The notes under the pieces were generated by a model, which saw only the letters and a program-made list of their open reading frames with translations, did not search any database and was not told where the DNA came from. From contig CAKRLV010000016.1 of the NCBI GenBank assembly GCA_934359755.1, positions 1-56,240 of the forward strand: a DNA stretch of 56,240 nt. The letters run 5' to 3'. Source of the stretch: an uncultured Agathobacter sp. (GTDB lineage: Bacteria; Bacillota; Clostridia; Lachnospirales; Lachnospiraceae). Shown here piece by piece: positions 49,136 to 56,240 of this stretch (within the stretch, counting starts at the first letter, position 1; each line of letters starts with the position of its first letter). The position numbers and the translations under genes are program-made.

Positions 49136-51274
49136 TTAAATCTGGAACTTATTTAATATCTCAATAAGTTTGTCCGATTTATCACGCAAGTTCGAAGATG
49201 CTTTATCAAGATTGCTGATTGCACTTTGCTGTGTTCCGGCTGAATCGGAAACAGAGGTTGTACATGCAGCGGTTTCAGCAGAAACTGCGGAGATACTTGT
49301 AATTGCTTCTAATGTTTCATTTCTTGAACTGTTCATATCAGCGACATCAGTTGAGATAGTTCCAAGTGCTTGAAGGAGTGATTCAACCTGTTCACTAATA
49401 AGCTTGAATGAATTAGTGGTTTCCTCAACTGCATCAGCCTGGGATGTTACAACTGTATCTGCCTGAGTTGCTATATCGACGACGTCATTCGTCTTGGTGT
49501 TAATATCTTTAACAAGAGCTTCAATCTGAGCAGCTGATTCAAGACATTGGTCGGATAATTTTCTTATTTCTTCGGCAACTACAGCAAATCCACGTCCGGC
49601 ATCACCAACTCGTGCAGCTTCGATGGAAGCGTTTAATGAAAGAAGGTTAGTCTCTTCTGCAATTTCATTGATTGCATGTACAATCTCAGAAATAGATGCT
49701 GACTGCTGTTGTAATTCGAGAATAGATGTGATTACATTCTGTGTAATCTGGGAAGTAGATGCAGCACTTTCTGTGAGTGCATGTACTGCCTGTATACCAT
49801 TATCAATAGTTGAGCCAACATTTGAAGTAAGCTTGCCAATTTCGTCAGTGTTTGTACTGACATTGGAAATTTTGCCGGATAAAGAATCCATCTGTGATAA
49901 GCAGTCTTCTGAACCAGAATCAAGTTTATTTACACCTACCTCTATTTCATTTACTGCATTCTGGATGTCCATTGCTGTGGTAAGGAATGTGGCAGATGTA
50001 TCAGTTACATAAGTGGCAGCATCATTTAACTGATTGCTGACATCATTGACATTCTCTATAAGCTCACGCACATGGCTTACAGTATCATTGATACCATTGC
50101 ACAGCAGAGCAAATTCATCTGTTTTGTTGATAGTGAGCGATACAGTTAAGTCACCCTTTGAAACTTTTTTAAGCTGATGAAGAATGTACTGGATTGTGAC
50201 TGACATTCCTCTTGAAATAAATCCACCAAGCAAAAGTGCTATTATTGAGAATATAATTACGAATATGAATGAAAGCATTTTAATTTCTGATGCCTGTGAA
50301 AGTAACATATTCTCAGGAATTAATCCAACTATTAATGCATTTGCTGATGTAAGCTTATTGTATACAAATAGGTATTTCTGTCCATTTAAAGTAAGTATCT
50401 TGTTTCCACCAGAGTTCTCAGTGTCGCTCATAATCTTCTCATAATCTGATGTGCTATAAATAAGTGTGGTATCAGAAGAAGCATTGGATGAAAAGAACTC
50501 TTTTCCATCATCAGTAATTATAAATGAATATCCTGATGGACCGCAATCAAGTGAATTAAGGGCGCTTACTACAGAGTCCGTAGTCAGGTTAATCATCATA
50601 ACTGTCTTTGAATCTGGAAATTTCTTGACGATTCTAAGTGAGTAAGCTTTAGTATCAAGCCCGAGTGCTTCGTCGGATTCCTCGTCCTGACCGAATACCA
50701 GCCAGTTGACAGAATCAGCGGCGACTTTCTGTCCCTGTGTAGTTTCAGCATATGCGGTGTAAGCATCAGACGGAATATTATCGGAAGTGGCTGACAGTGT
50801 CATGCCGTCATCCATAAGAATATATACACTCTGAATTTTATCATTAAGAGTAATGGCTTTCATCAAATCGGAATTGTAATCACTTCTGGTATTTACAATG
50901 TCAACATCATCCATAAGATTGTTTATGTACTTTGTAAGGGTAGAATCTACAAAGTATGGTTTGAAACCATCCTTTTGGCTATTGATTATCAGATCAATGT
51001 ACTGCTGCATCATGGAAATAGTCTGGTAGGATGATGACTTGTAGTTGTTGATCAGTGCAGTTGATGCGTTTTTGTAGGATACAATTCCTAGTGCAATAAT
51101 TCCGATTATAGGAACTAAAAAGGAAATAATCTGTTTGAAGATTATGCTTCGTACAAATGGAACACCTCGTCCATTTTTAGTTGTCCGAAGTTTAGTGTTA
51201 GCACCCGTCTTAGCTCTGACTTGCTTATATTTGTCAGAAGAAGCATGCTTGAAAGTTTGTTTTTTTCTAGACAT
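49136..51274 (-). CDS. Methyl-accepting chemotaxis protein with double Cache sensor
   Basis: The 712-aa receptor has an unusually long basic cytosolic N-terminus (about 43 residues), TM1 (about 46-66), an extracytoplasmic dCache-type domain of about 265 residues, TM2 (about 333-358), HAMP with KKVSKGDLTVSLTINKTDEF, and a signalling domain whose hairpin is EIAEETNLLSLNASIEAARV. Double Cache receptors often bind amino acids or other small metabolites. GGGGGGAGG precedes the ATG. It lacks a CheR-binding tail. Confidence 0.92.
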   Translation of the reverse strand: MSRKKQTFKHASSDKYKQVRAKTGANTKLRTTKNGRGVPFVRSIIFKQIISFLVPIIGIIALGIVSYKNASTALINNYKSSSYQTISMMQQYIDLIINSQKDGFKPYFVDSTLTKYINNLMDDVDIVNTRSDYNSDLMKAITLNDKIQSVYILMDDGMTLSATSDNIPSDAYTAYAETTQGQKVAADSVNWLVFGQDEESDEALGLDTKAYSLRIVKKFPDSKTVMMINLTTDSVVSALNSLDCGPSGYSFIITDDGKEFFSSNASSDTTLIYSTSDYEKIMSDTENSGGNKILTLNGQKYLFVYNKLTSANALIVGLIPENMLLSQASEIKMLSFIFVIIFSIIALLLGGFISRGMSVTIQYILHQLKKVSKGDLTVSLTINKTDEFALLCNGINDTVSHVRELIENVNDVSNQLNDAATYVTDTSATFLTTAMDIQNAVNEIEVGVNKLDSGSEDCLSQMDSLSGKISNVSTNTDEIGKLTSNVGSTIDNGIQAVHALTESAASTSQITQNVITSILELQQQSASISEIVHAINEIAEETNLLSLNASIEAARVGDAGRGFAVVAEEIRKLSDQCLESAAQIEALVKDINTKTNDVVDIATQADTVVTSQADAVEETTNSFKLISEQVESLLQALGTISTDVADMNSSRNETLEAITSISAVSAETAACTTSVSDSAGTQQSAISNLDKASSNLRDKSDKLIEILNKFQI

Positions 51275-51623
51275 GTTGAAGTCCTCCCCCCATGTTTCTC
51301 GCTCATAGTATACTTTATTATATCATGGATGGGACTTTTTAACTATTAAAAAGTGGTAATTTACTAATAAAACTCAAAAATGACCATTGGTAAAATAATA
51401 GATGTAAGCTGACTAATCTGATTAATCACAAATGAGAGGCAAAATCCCCTTTGACCATTATATTTTTATAGGTACGAAATAAAAAAATGTAAATACACAT
51501 GAATAAAATATGTATGGGTAAAAAATAAAAGTATGAAACATAAAAAGAAATTGATATAATGAATAAGATTAAGTGTATAAGAAAAGCGAATGCTCAATAA
51601 ATCATATAAGGCGGTAGAAATAG
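51275..51623. other. Intergenic region between divergent chemoreceptor and TPR genes
   Basis: This 349-bp AT-rich region has a TATAAT-type -10 on the minus strand near 51316-51323 for the chemoreceptor. On the plus strand a GATATAATGAATAAG stretch near 51552 gives a -10 candidate for the TPR gene. No coding sequence or stable hairpin is seen. Confidence 0.45.
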
Positions 51624-52535
51624 ATGGCAATTTTGTTAGTAAATATAGAGAACACAGCGACCATGGCACTCAACGAGTTCTTCGATTACAACGGGCATTG
51701 TTATGCGGTGAGTACAAGCAGGGATTGTGCCGAAGGTGTTGCAATTACGTTCAATGATTTCTACGACAGCACCGTGGCGGCAAATAAAATGACGGATATA
51801 CCGGTGGTGTTTTGTCATCAGTCGGATGATAAGCTGTATATTGTAGGATGGTACAAGAGTGCTGATATATATTCGAAGGTAAAACAGGTATCTCTTTTTC
51901 TTGAGGGAAATATAGTGGCGAACGCATCGGATGTGGTTGTTCTAAGAGAAAAAAGAGTGATTGAGGGAATAAGCTGCAATTTCATGTTCAAAAATTACTG
52001 TGTTATTGAGATGGAAGATTGTAGATATGATAAGCTTGCGGAACTTGTATATGTAGAAGATCACAAGAACAATGCATTTGTCAGATATCCTTATGTCCAT
52101 ATAGATCTGGACAAGAAAGCAAAGAAAAATTATGATGTAGCGATTAGATACTGTGAGAATATTGCGTCTGCAATAATGAACGATGAATGTCAGGGAATCA
52201 CGGAAATTAAGGCACTGCAGTTATACGCAAGAGAGGCAGTTGAGGCAGATAGAAAAGCTTCGGATGGCTACTATTATCTGGCAATGGCAGATTATCAGCT
52301 TGGTTTTGTAAAAGATGGAATGAAGGCTGTCGAGAGAGCACTTTCAATAGAAAAAGATGCAGCAGATATTATGGCATTGAAAGCGAATTTACTTGTGAGC
52401 ATGGGGCATTATGATGCTGCAATAGAACTATATGAAAAAGCAATGCAGGCTGATTCTGATGCGGCTGAGGAGTATAATTGCCAGATTACAAAGGTCAGAC
52501 GAATGCAGCAAAGAAATTTGCACTTGATATTTTAG
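51624..52535 (+). CDS. TPR-repeat protein of unknown function
   Basis: The 303-aa cytosolic protein has an N-terminal domain of about 170 residues that I do not recognise (AILLVNIENTATMALNEFFD at the start) and a C-terminal part with tetratricopeptide-like helices: ASDGYYYLAMADYQLGFVKD, AVERALSIEKDAADIMALKA and GHYDAAIELYEKAMQADSD. TPRs bind proteins, so it is probably an adaptor. AAGGCGG precedes the ATG. The preQ1 riboswitch and queT follow, and its stop overlaps the candidate queT promoter region. Confidence 0.78.
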   Translation: MAILLVNIENTATMALNEFFDYNGHCYAVSTSRDCAEGVAITFNDFYDSTVAANKMTDIPVVFCHQSDDKLYIVGWYKSADIYSKVKQVSLFLEGNIVANASDVVVLREKRVIEGISCNFMFKNYCVIEMEDCRYDKLAELVYVEDHKNNAFVRYPYVHIDLDKKAKKNYDVAIRYCENIASAIMNDECQGITEIKALQLYAREAVEADRKASDGYYYLAMADYQLGFVKDGMKAVERALSIEKDAADIMALKANLLVSMGHYDAAIELYEKAMQADSDAAEEYNCQITKVRRMQQRNLHLIF

Positions 52536-52552
52536 ATATTTTTTGATAAAGT
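52524..52552 (+). promoter_or_regulatory. Candidate promoter of the preQ1/queT unit
   Basis: TTGATA (52524-52529) lies 17 bases before TAAAGT (52547-52552). It overlaps the end of the TPR gene. The -10 is poor, so read-through from the TPR gene is also possible. Confidence 0.4.
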
Positions 52553-52569
52553 GTCTTCGGTGAGAAATA

Positions 52570-52612
52570 CGTCAGTTCGAGACCTTCCTGACGCAAAACA
52601 AAACTAAAGGAG
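52570..52612 (+). ncRNA. preQ1-I riboswitch
   Basis: The compact element has a P1 stem CGTCAG/CTGACG (52570-52575 and 52588-52593) enclosing a 12-base loop that begins TTC, followed by an A-rich CAAAACAAAACTA tail that folds back into the loop as a pseudoknot. The AAGGAG Shine-Dalgarno of queT lies at the end of the tail, so preQ1 binding would hide it and block translation. It directly precedes a QueT gene, the expected target. Confidence 0.88.
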
Positions 52613-52622
52613 ATAATTAAAT

Positions 52623-53141
52623 ATGAGAAACAAAAAGGTATTATTTATTACACAGGCTGCAATAATAGCGGCAATTTATGTTGTTGTTACGTATTTTATT
52701 GCGGCATTTAATCTTGCAAGCGGAAGTATACAAATCCGTATTTCGGAGGCGTTGTGCGTATTGCCATACTTCACACCAGCGGCTATCCCTGGATTATGGA
52801 TAGGATGTCTGATTGCGAATATGATAACAGGTGCGACTATTTTTGATATTATTTTTGGAAGTCTTGCGACATTGATTGGAGCAGTTTTTACATACCTGCT
52901 TCGGAAGCATAAGTTCCTATGCACATTGCCGCCTGTTATAGCGAATGCACTCATCATACCGCCAGTGCTTATTTTTGCTTACAATATTCCAGCAGTTATG
53001 TGGAGAGGCATGAATATTACATGGATATTCAATGTTGTGACAGTAGGTTTTGGAGAAGTTGTATCTGTTTGTGTTATCGGATATATTCTTTTGAATGTGC
53101 TTAATAAGTACCGAGGAATATTTCATATGGATGAGCAGTAA
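52623..53141 (+). CDS. queT: QueT-family queuosine precursor transporter
   Basis: The 172-aa membrane protein has about five or six membrane segments and the QueT motifs IQIRISEALCVLPYFTPAAI and GLWIGCLIANMI. QueT is the substrate-binding S component of an ECF-type transporter for queuosine precursors such as preQ1 or preQ0. The riboswitch immediately upstream confirms the assignment. No energising EcfAAT genes or queuosine synthesis genes are in the window, so it must use a shared module elsewhere. Confidence 0.93.
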   Translation: MRNKKVLFITQAAIIAAIYVVVTYFIAAFNLASGSIQIRISEALCVLPYFTPAAIPGLWIGCLIANMITGATIFDIIFGSLATLIGAVFTYLLRKHKFLCTLPPVIANALIIPPVLIFAYNIPAVMWRGMNITWIFNVVTVGFGEVVSVCVIGYILLNVLNKYRGIFHMDEQ

Positions 53142-53212
53142 TTTCATGAATATGCGAGGCTGTTAAAGCAAAATTTCGTATGTAGATTGTGTTTTATAAT
53201 CGAGAGGTAATT

Positions 53213-53416
53213 ATGATAAGAAGATATCGTTTTCAAATTGATGAAGATAAGCAGAATGAATTAGATGCAGATATGTTTGAGTATGCAATTGATGATTATG
53301 TATGGTGGGAAGAGAAGAACCAGTGTCTTGCCACAGACAACACGAAGGTACTTCATGATTTGGAGGAGCTTTTAGCTGAACACGATATAGAATATATAGT
53401 TACAGAATACGAATAG
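53213..53416 (+). CDS. Small acidic hypothetical protein
   Basis: The 67-aa protein starts at ATG 53213, six bases after GAGAGG; an upstream start at 53189 lacks a ribosome site. It is acidic, with no signal peptide and no recognised domain. Aromatic-rich FEYAIDDYVWWEEK is its only distinct feature. It lies 71 bp after queT and may be its operon partner. Function unknown. Confidence 0.65.
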   Translation: MIRRYRFQIDEDKQNELDADMFEYAIDDYVWWEEKNQCLATDNTKVLHDLEELLAEHDIEYIVTEYE

Positions 53417-53455
53417 GAATACTTATAAGAATACGAATAAAAATACGAATAAGTA
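53407..53455 (+). repeat. Degenerate ATACGAATA tandem repeat
   Basis: Three or four copies of ATACGAATA with 12-bp spacing overlap the end of the small acidic gene and run to just before the terminator. Confidence 0.8.
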
Positions 53456-53464
53456 TTGCACGAA

Positions 53465-53496
53465 AAAGGGAGCTGTTCATTAGGACAGCTCCCTTT
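53465..53496. terminator. Bidirectional terminator between convergent genes
   Basis: AAAGGGAGCTGT pairs perfectly with ACAGCTCCCTTT around an eight-base loop. It lies between the small acidic gene (plus) and the ferritin-like gene (minus), and both strands have A/T-rich tails. Confidence 0.92.
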
Positions 53497-53500
53497 ATTA

Positions 53501-53959
53501 TTAAGCCATGCCATTGACGGTTTTGTATTTCCAAAGCATCTCGGCATGATTTTGTTCTTCAATCTGAATATCGGCAAGAAGTTTTCTGATTTTACCATTT
53601 CCAAAAATAAATACATCAGAATTGTATTCCCCAGAGACAAGCTTTTCAGTGCCGATGCAGTCTGTTGCAAGGAAATTGTCATGCTGCTTATCCTCAGAGT
53701 TATCCCCGGAAGTGTAAGTGGCAGATGGCGCATATTCCATACCCTTTTTATCGTTGCAGTCACAGGAAGGAATTGTACCATTTAGTACCTGGTCGAGAGA
53801 ATCAAAATGTTTCTGCTCTTCTTTTATAAGGTCATTGAATAAATCACGCAGTACAGGATCTTTTGCTTCCTTGCTGTATTTGGTATATTTGGCAATACAC
53901 GATTTTTCCTGAGTTTTGAGGTCATTGATGGCTGTGGTTTCTTTTTCTGTTAAATTCAT
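53501..53959 (-). CDS. Ferritin-like/CotF-related protein
   Basis: The 152-aa protein has two helical pairs with ExxH-type metal motifs: LFNDLIKEEQKHFDSL (about 40-55) and LLADIQIEEQNHAEMLWKYK (about 128-147). This is the ferritin-like four-helix plan seen in spore coat CotF and related proteins. The middle contains a Cys pair in SCDCNDK and a flexible Ser/Thr stretch. AAAGGAG lies before the ATG. A spore-coat or oxidative-stress role is likely; the window has no other sporulation gene to decide. Confidence 0.75.
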   Translation of the reverse strand: MNLTEKETTAINDLKTQEKSCIAKYTKYSKEAKDPVLRDLFNDLIKEEQKHFDSLDQVLNGTIPSCDCNDKKGMEYAPSATYTSGDNSEDKQHDNFLATDCIGTEKLVSGEYNSDVFIFGNGKIRKLLADIQIEEQNHAEMLWKYKTVNGMA

Positions 53960-54374
53960 AAAATTCTCCTTTTTAAAGTTATTGATTTGTTATTCTCTTC
54001 GAATGTAGTATGATTAATACCATAAGAAATTATTCATATAAAATTCCTGCTTACACGATTTAAGGCTTCTGCACTTGATGGACTATGAGAGCTTTGCACC
54101 TCAAGGATGTTGGGTGTCGGCATAGCATGTACGATATTCCTCAGAAAAAAATACGGAATTAACCCCGAGCCTGATTGAGGATAGGTTATTTCAATTTGTT
54201 GCTCTGTGGTGTTTGCTTTACGCAATGTAATCTCGGTGTAGTTCGTATTTGTTTTCTTCGGAACACATACATGCTCTCCGACAGTCTGGTTATGTAGTGC
54301 AAAGCAATTTCAGGTTGTGAAGTGCGAAGATTGCAAATCGGGTAAACAGCAATTTAAGAAAGAAAGGTTACGAA
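53960..54374. other. Intergenic region with a possible gene remnant
   Basis: The 415-bp region holds the divergent promoters of the ferritin-like gene and the two-component operon, but I see no strong consensus. Its middle part (54034-54309) is open on the minus strand and less AT-rich than its surroundings; see the separate entry. Confidence 0.5.
54034..54309 (-). pseudogene. Open stretch of 91 codons, unrecognised, possible gene remnant
   Basis: The minus-strand frame is open between a TGA at 54312-54310 and the TGA at 54036-54034. It reads as protein-like sequence (HVCVPKKTNTNYTEITLRKA, TEQQIEITYPQSGSGLIPYF) with no good start codon or ribosome site. I do not recognise the family. Base composition is less AT-rich than the neighbours. 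It may be the tail of a decayed foreign gene, or chance. Confidence 0.3.
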
Positions 54375-55049
54375 ATGTTGTACAGAGTAATGATAGTTGA
54401 AGATGATGCAGGAATTGCAGAAGGAATAGACAAGCAGGCAAAAAGCTGGGGACTTGAGACACATATAGTCAAGGATTTTCAGAACGTGATATCCGAATTT
54501 GGAGAATTTGATCCGCATCTTATATTGCTTGATATAACACTTCCATTTTATAATGGATTTCACTGGTGCAGTGAGATTCGAAGAATCTCAAAAGTACCAA
54601 TAATATTTATATCATCAGCATCGGATAATATGAACATAGTGATGGCTATGAATATGGGGGCTGACGATTTTATCGCAAAGCCTTTTGATGCGAATGTTCT
54701 TATGGCGAAGATTCAGGCGATGCTAAGAAGAAGTTATGATTTTTCCGCAAGTGCGCCACTTATTGAGCATAGAAAGGCCATACTTGATACCGGAGATCAG
54801 TCACTTGATTATGAGGGAAAGAAGATATCGCTTACGAAGAATGAATACAGAATTTTATTTTGCCTGATGCAGAACAAAGGCAAGGTTGTAAGTCGAGAAA
54901 AGCTGATAGAATGTTTGTGGGAATCAGATACATTTATTGATGATAATACGCTCACAGTAAATATAAACAGATTGCGGAAGAAACTGGAGAAGGAAGGTCT
55001 GGAGAAGTTTATCACTACAAAAGTCGGAGTGGGTTATATAGTGGAATAA
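54375..55049 (+). CDS. OmpR-family response regulator, BceR-like
   Basis: The 224-aa protein has a receiver domain with VEDDAG, phosphoacceptor Asp53 in LILLDITLPFYNG, Ser in FISSASD (in place of the common Thr-Ala) and Lys in FIAKPFD. The C-terminal winged helix ends with LTVNINRLRKKLEKEG and TKVGVGYIVE. The FISSA and FYNGFHWC motifs are those of BceR-type regulators of antimicrobial-peptide resistance. The start follows AAAGGTTACGAA. The kinase lies 70 bp downstream. Confidence 0.92.
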   Translation: MLYRVMIVEDDAGIAEGIDKQAKSWGLETHIVKDFQNVISEFGEFDPHLILLDITLPFYNGFHWCSEIRRISKVPIIFISSASDNMNIVMAMNMGADDFIAKPFDANVLMAKIQAMLRRSYDFSASAPLIEHRKAILDTGDQSLDYEGKKISLTKNEYRILFCLMQNKGKVVSREKLIECLWESDTFIDDNTLTVNINRLRKKLEKEGLEKFITTKVGVGYIVE

Positions 55050-55119
55050 CTACCGATTATAAATGAGACTAATTACAATTGAAATAATAAAATAAGGGAT
55101 GAATGAGAGCTAAGAAGAA

Positions 55120-56106
55120 ATGAACATAGGAAAATATTTTCAATCAAACTGGAAAACATATATCATGCCGATTATGAGCATAGTGGTATTTACACTTGGC
55201 CTTTTCATGTTTCAAATGCCAGTAAGAGTTGTAATTGCACCAGGACTTGTATGTCTTGAAGCGATGATTATATACATGGTAATTGATTATAGAGAGCAAA
55301 AGGATAAATATCGTATACTTTCAAACAGCACACAATTAATAGAAGAAGCGTTTGATAATATGCCAGAAACAGATGACGTAATAGAGCAGCAGTATCAGGA
55401 AATGGTAAAGATTTTAGCGGAAAAGCTAAATAGTAGTAAACTAGCTGAAAACGATAAGTATAACTCAATGCTTGATTATTTTTCTATATGGGTGCATCAG
55501 ATAAAGACACCTATTTCATCTATGCGGCTTTTGTTGGATGGGGAAGACTCAAAAGAGGCAAGAAAAGTAGCATCCGAACTTAACAGGATAGAACAATACG
55601 TGGAAATGGTTCTGACATATCTGCGTCTTGATTCACAGACAAATGATTTTGTTTTTAGAAAATGCTGCATAGATGAAATCGTAAGACAATCTATCAAACG
55701 TTTTGCAAGGGATTTTATCAGTAAAAAATTATCGCTTGATTACACAGGTATAGAAGGTGATATCGTTACAGATTCTAAGTGGTTTGGATTTGTGATTGAG
55801 CAGGTTCTGTCGAATGCGCTTAAGTATACATATGAGGGCGGTATCAGAATATACAGACAGGAGGACATGCTTGTAATCAGCGATACAGGAATAGGAATTG
55901 CCACAGAAGATCTGCCGCGTGTATTTGAAAACAGCTATACCGGATATAATGGACGAAGCAAAGAGGCTTCAAGTGGAATAGGTCTTTATTTGTGCAAGAG
56001 AATATGTGACAGTCTCGGTGTAAAATTATGTATAGAATCGGAGGTGGCGAAAGGAACTTCTGTGTATATAGGACTTACACAGGACAAAGTTGTTTTCAAA
56101 GATTAA
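55120..56106 (+). CDS. Intramembrane-sensing histidine kinase, BceS-like
   Basis: The 328-aa kinase has two closely spaced membrane segments (about 13-32 and 36-56) with almost no external loop, the hallmark of BceS-type kinases that sense through an ABC transporter. The phosphoacceptor is His126 in WVHQIKTPISSMRLLL; the ATPase domain has VLSNALKYT and SGIGLYLCKRICDSLG. It is paired with the regulator 70 bp upstream. The cognate BceAB-type transporter would be expected just after the window end. Confidence 0.92.
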   Translation: MNIGKYFQSNWKTYIMPIMSIVVFTLGLFMFQMPVRVVIAPGLVCLEAMIIYMVIDYREQKDKYRILSNSTQLIEEAFDNMPETDDVIEQQYQEMVKILAEKLNSSKLAENDKYNSMLDYFSIWVHQIKTPISSMRLLLDGEDSKEARKVASELNRIEQYVEMVLTYLRLDSQTNDFVFRKCCIDEIVRQSIKRFARDFISKKLSLDYTGIEGDIVTDSKWFGFVIEQVLSNALKYTYEGGIRIYRQEDMLVISDTGIGIATEDLPRVFENSYTGYNGRSKEASSGIGLYLCKRICDSLGVKLCIESEVAKGTSVYIGLTQDKVVFKD

Positions 56107-56240
56107 GGTAAGATTTTGGTAGAATTTTATAAAGTAAACGGATAAATAGTTGAAAATATAATAGAGGTGACAAACTATAAATAGTCAATAGATTTTGAAA
56201 AAAAGTTTATGATTATAAAAAAGGGTAACCTTAATAAACC
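56107..56240 (+). other. Non-coding end of window
   Basis: 134 bp after the kinase stop, very AT-rich, with no open reading frame and no hairpin that I can see. It may be the leader of a transporter gene lying beyond the window. Confidence 0.4.

Overview
The window is AT-rich DNA from a low-GC Gram-positive anaerobe. A member of the Lachnospiraceae (Clostridia) fits best. The reasons are the A/G-rich Shine-Dalgarno sites, three Cache-type chemoreceptors, an FprA flavoprotein, an M64 surface peptidase, Lachnospiraceae-style cell-surface C-terminal modules, a T-box leader, a preQ1-I riboswitch and numerous ECF sigma factors. The family assignment is inference; no marker gene (rRNA, ribosomal protein) lies in the window.

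Layout. 1-2.7 kb is a decaying accessory edge: the 3' end of a repeat-bearing surface protein, a remnant of an IS110-type transposase, a MarR regulator, a broken AAC(6')-like acetyltransferase and an intact GNAT. 2.8-7.4 kb holds a nitrilase-family hydrolase, an ArsC/Spx-like protein, a glycerol-1-phosphate-dehydrogenase-like protein, an ABC-type ATPase, a zinc-ribbon protein and a methyltransferase. 7.5-10.1 kb is one large secreted M64 peptidase. 10.2-17.6 kb has a short, probably truncated ATPase, an OmpR/HisKA two-component pair and a four-gene GldA-GldF-GldG-DUF4340 ABC operon. 17.6-18.0 kb, between genes, holds a compact candidate type I toxin-antitoxin locus organised like the Fst/par system: a 30-aa membrane peptide on the minus strand, a convergent ~70-nt antisense RNA, a shared bidirectional terminator and direct repeats that make the antisense RNA complementary to the toxin start site.

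18-26.8 kb carries a second two-component pair, a MATE exporter and three consecutive ECF sigma/anti-sigma modules. 27-35.4 kb has chemoreceptors flanking a T-box-controlled CstA transporter, then a hybrid histidine kinase. 35.4-41.7 kb is an LnrLMN-like ABC-2 exporter divergent from its NarL-type two-component system, whose operon ends in a secreted nuclease. 41.8-45.6 kb has FprA and a sucrose-type PTS with its LacI regulator. 46-53.4 kb has an EF-hand protein, a DUF4846 lipoprotein, a diguanylate cyclase, a third chemoreceptor, a TPR protein and the preQ1-riboswitch/QueT unit. The end holds a ferritin-like protein and a BceRS-type two-component pair whose expected transporter would lie outside the window.

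Overall the window is dense in signal transduction: four complete two-component pairs, one hybrid kinase, three chemoreceptors, one GGDEF protein, three ECF sigma factors, a MarR and a LacI regulator. The most unusual element is the 17.6-18.0 kb toxin/antisense-RNA locus.
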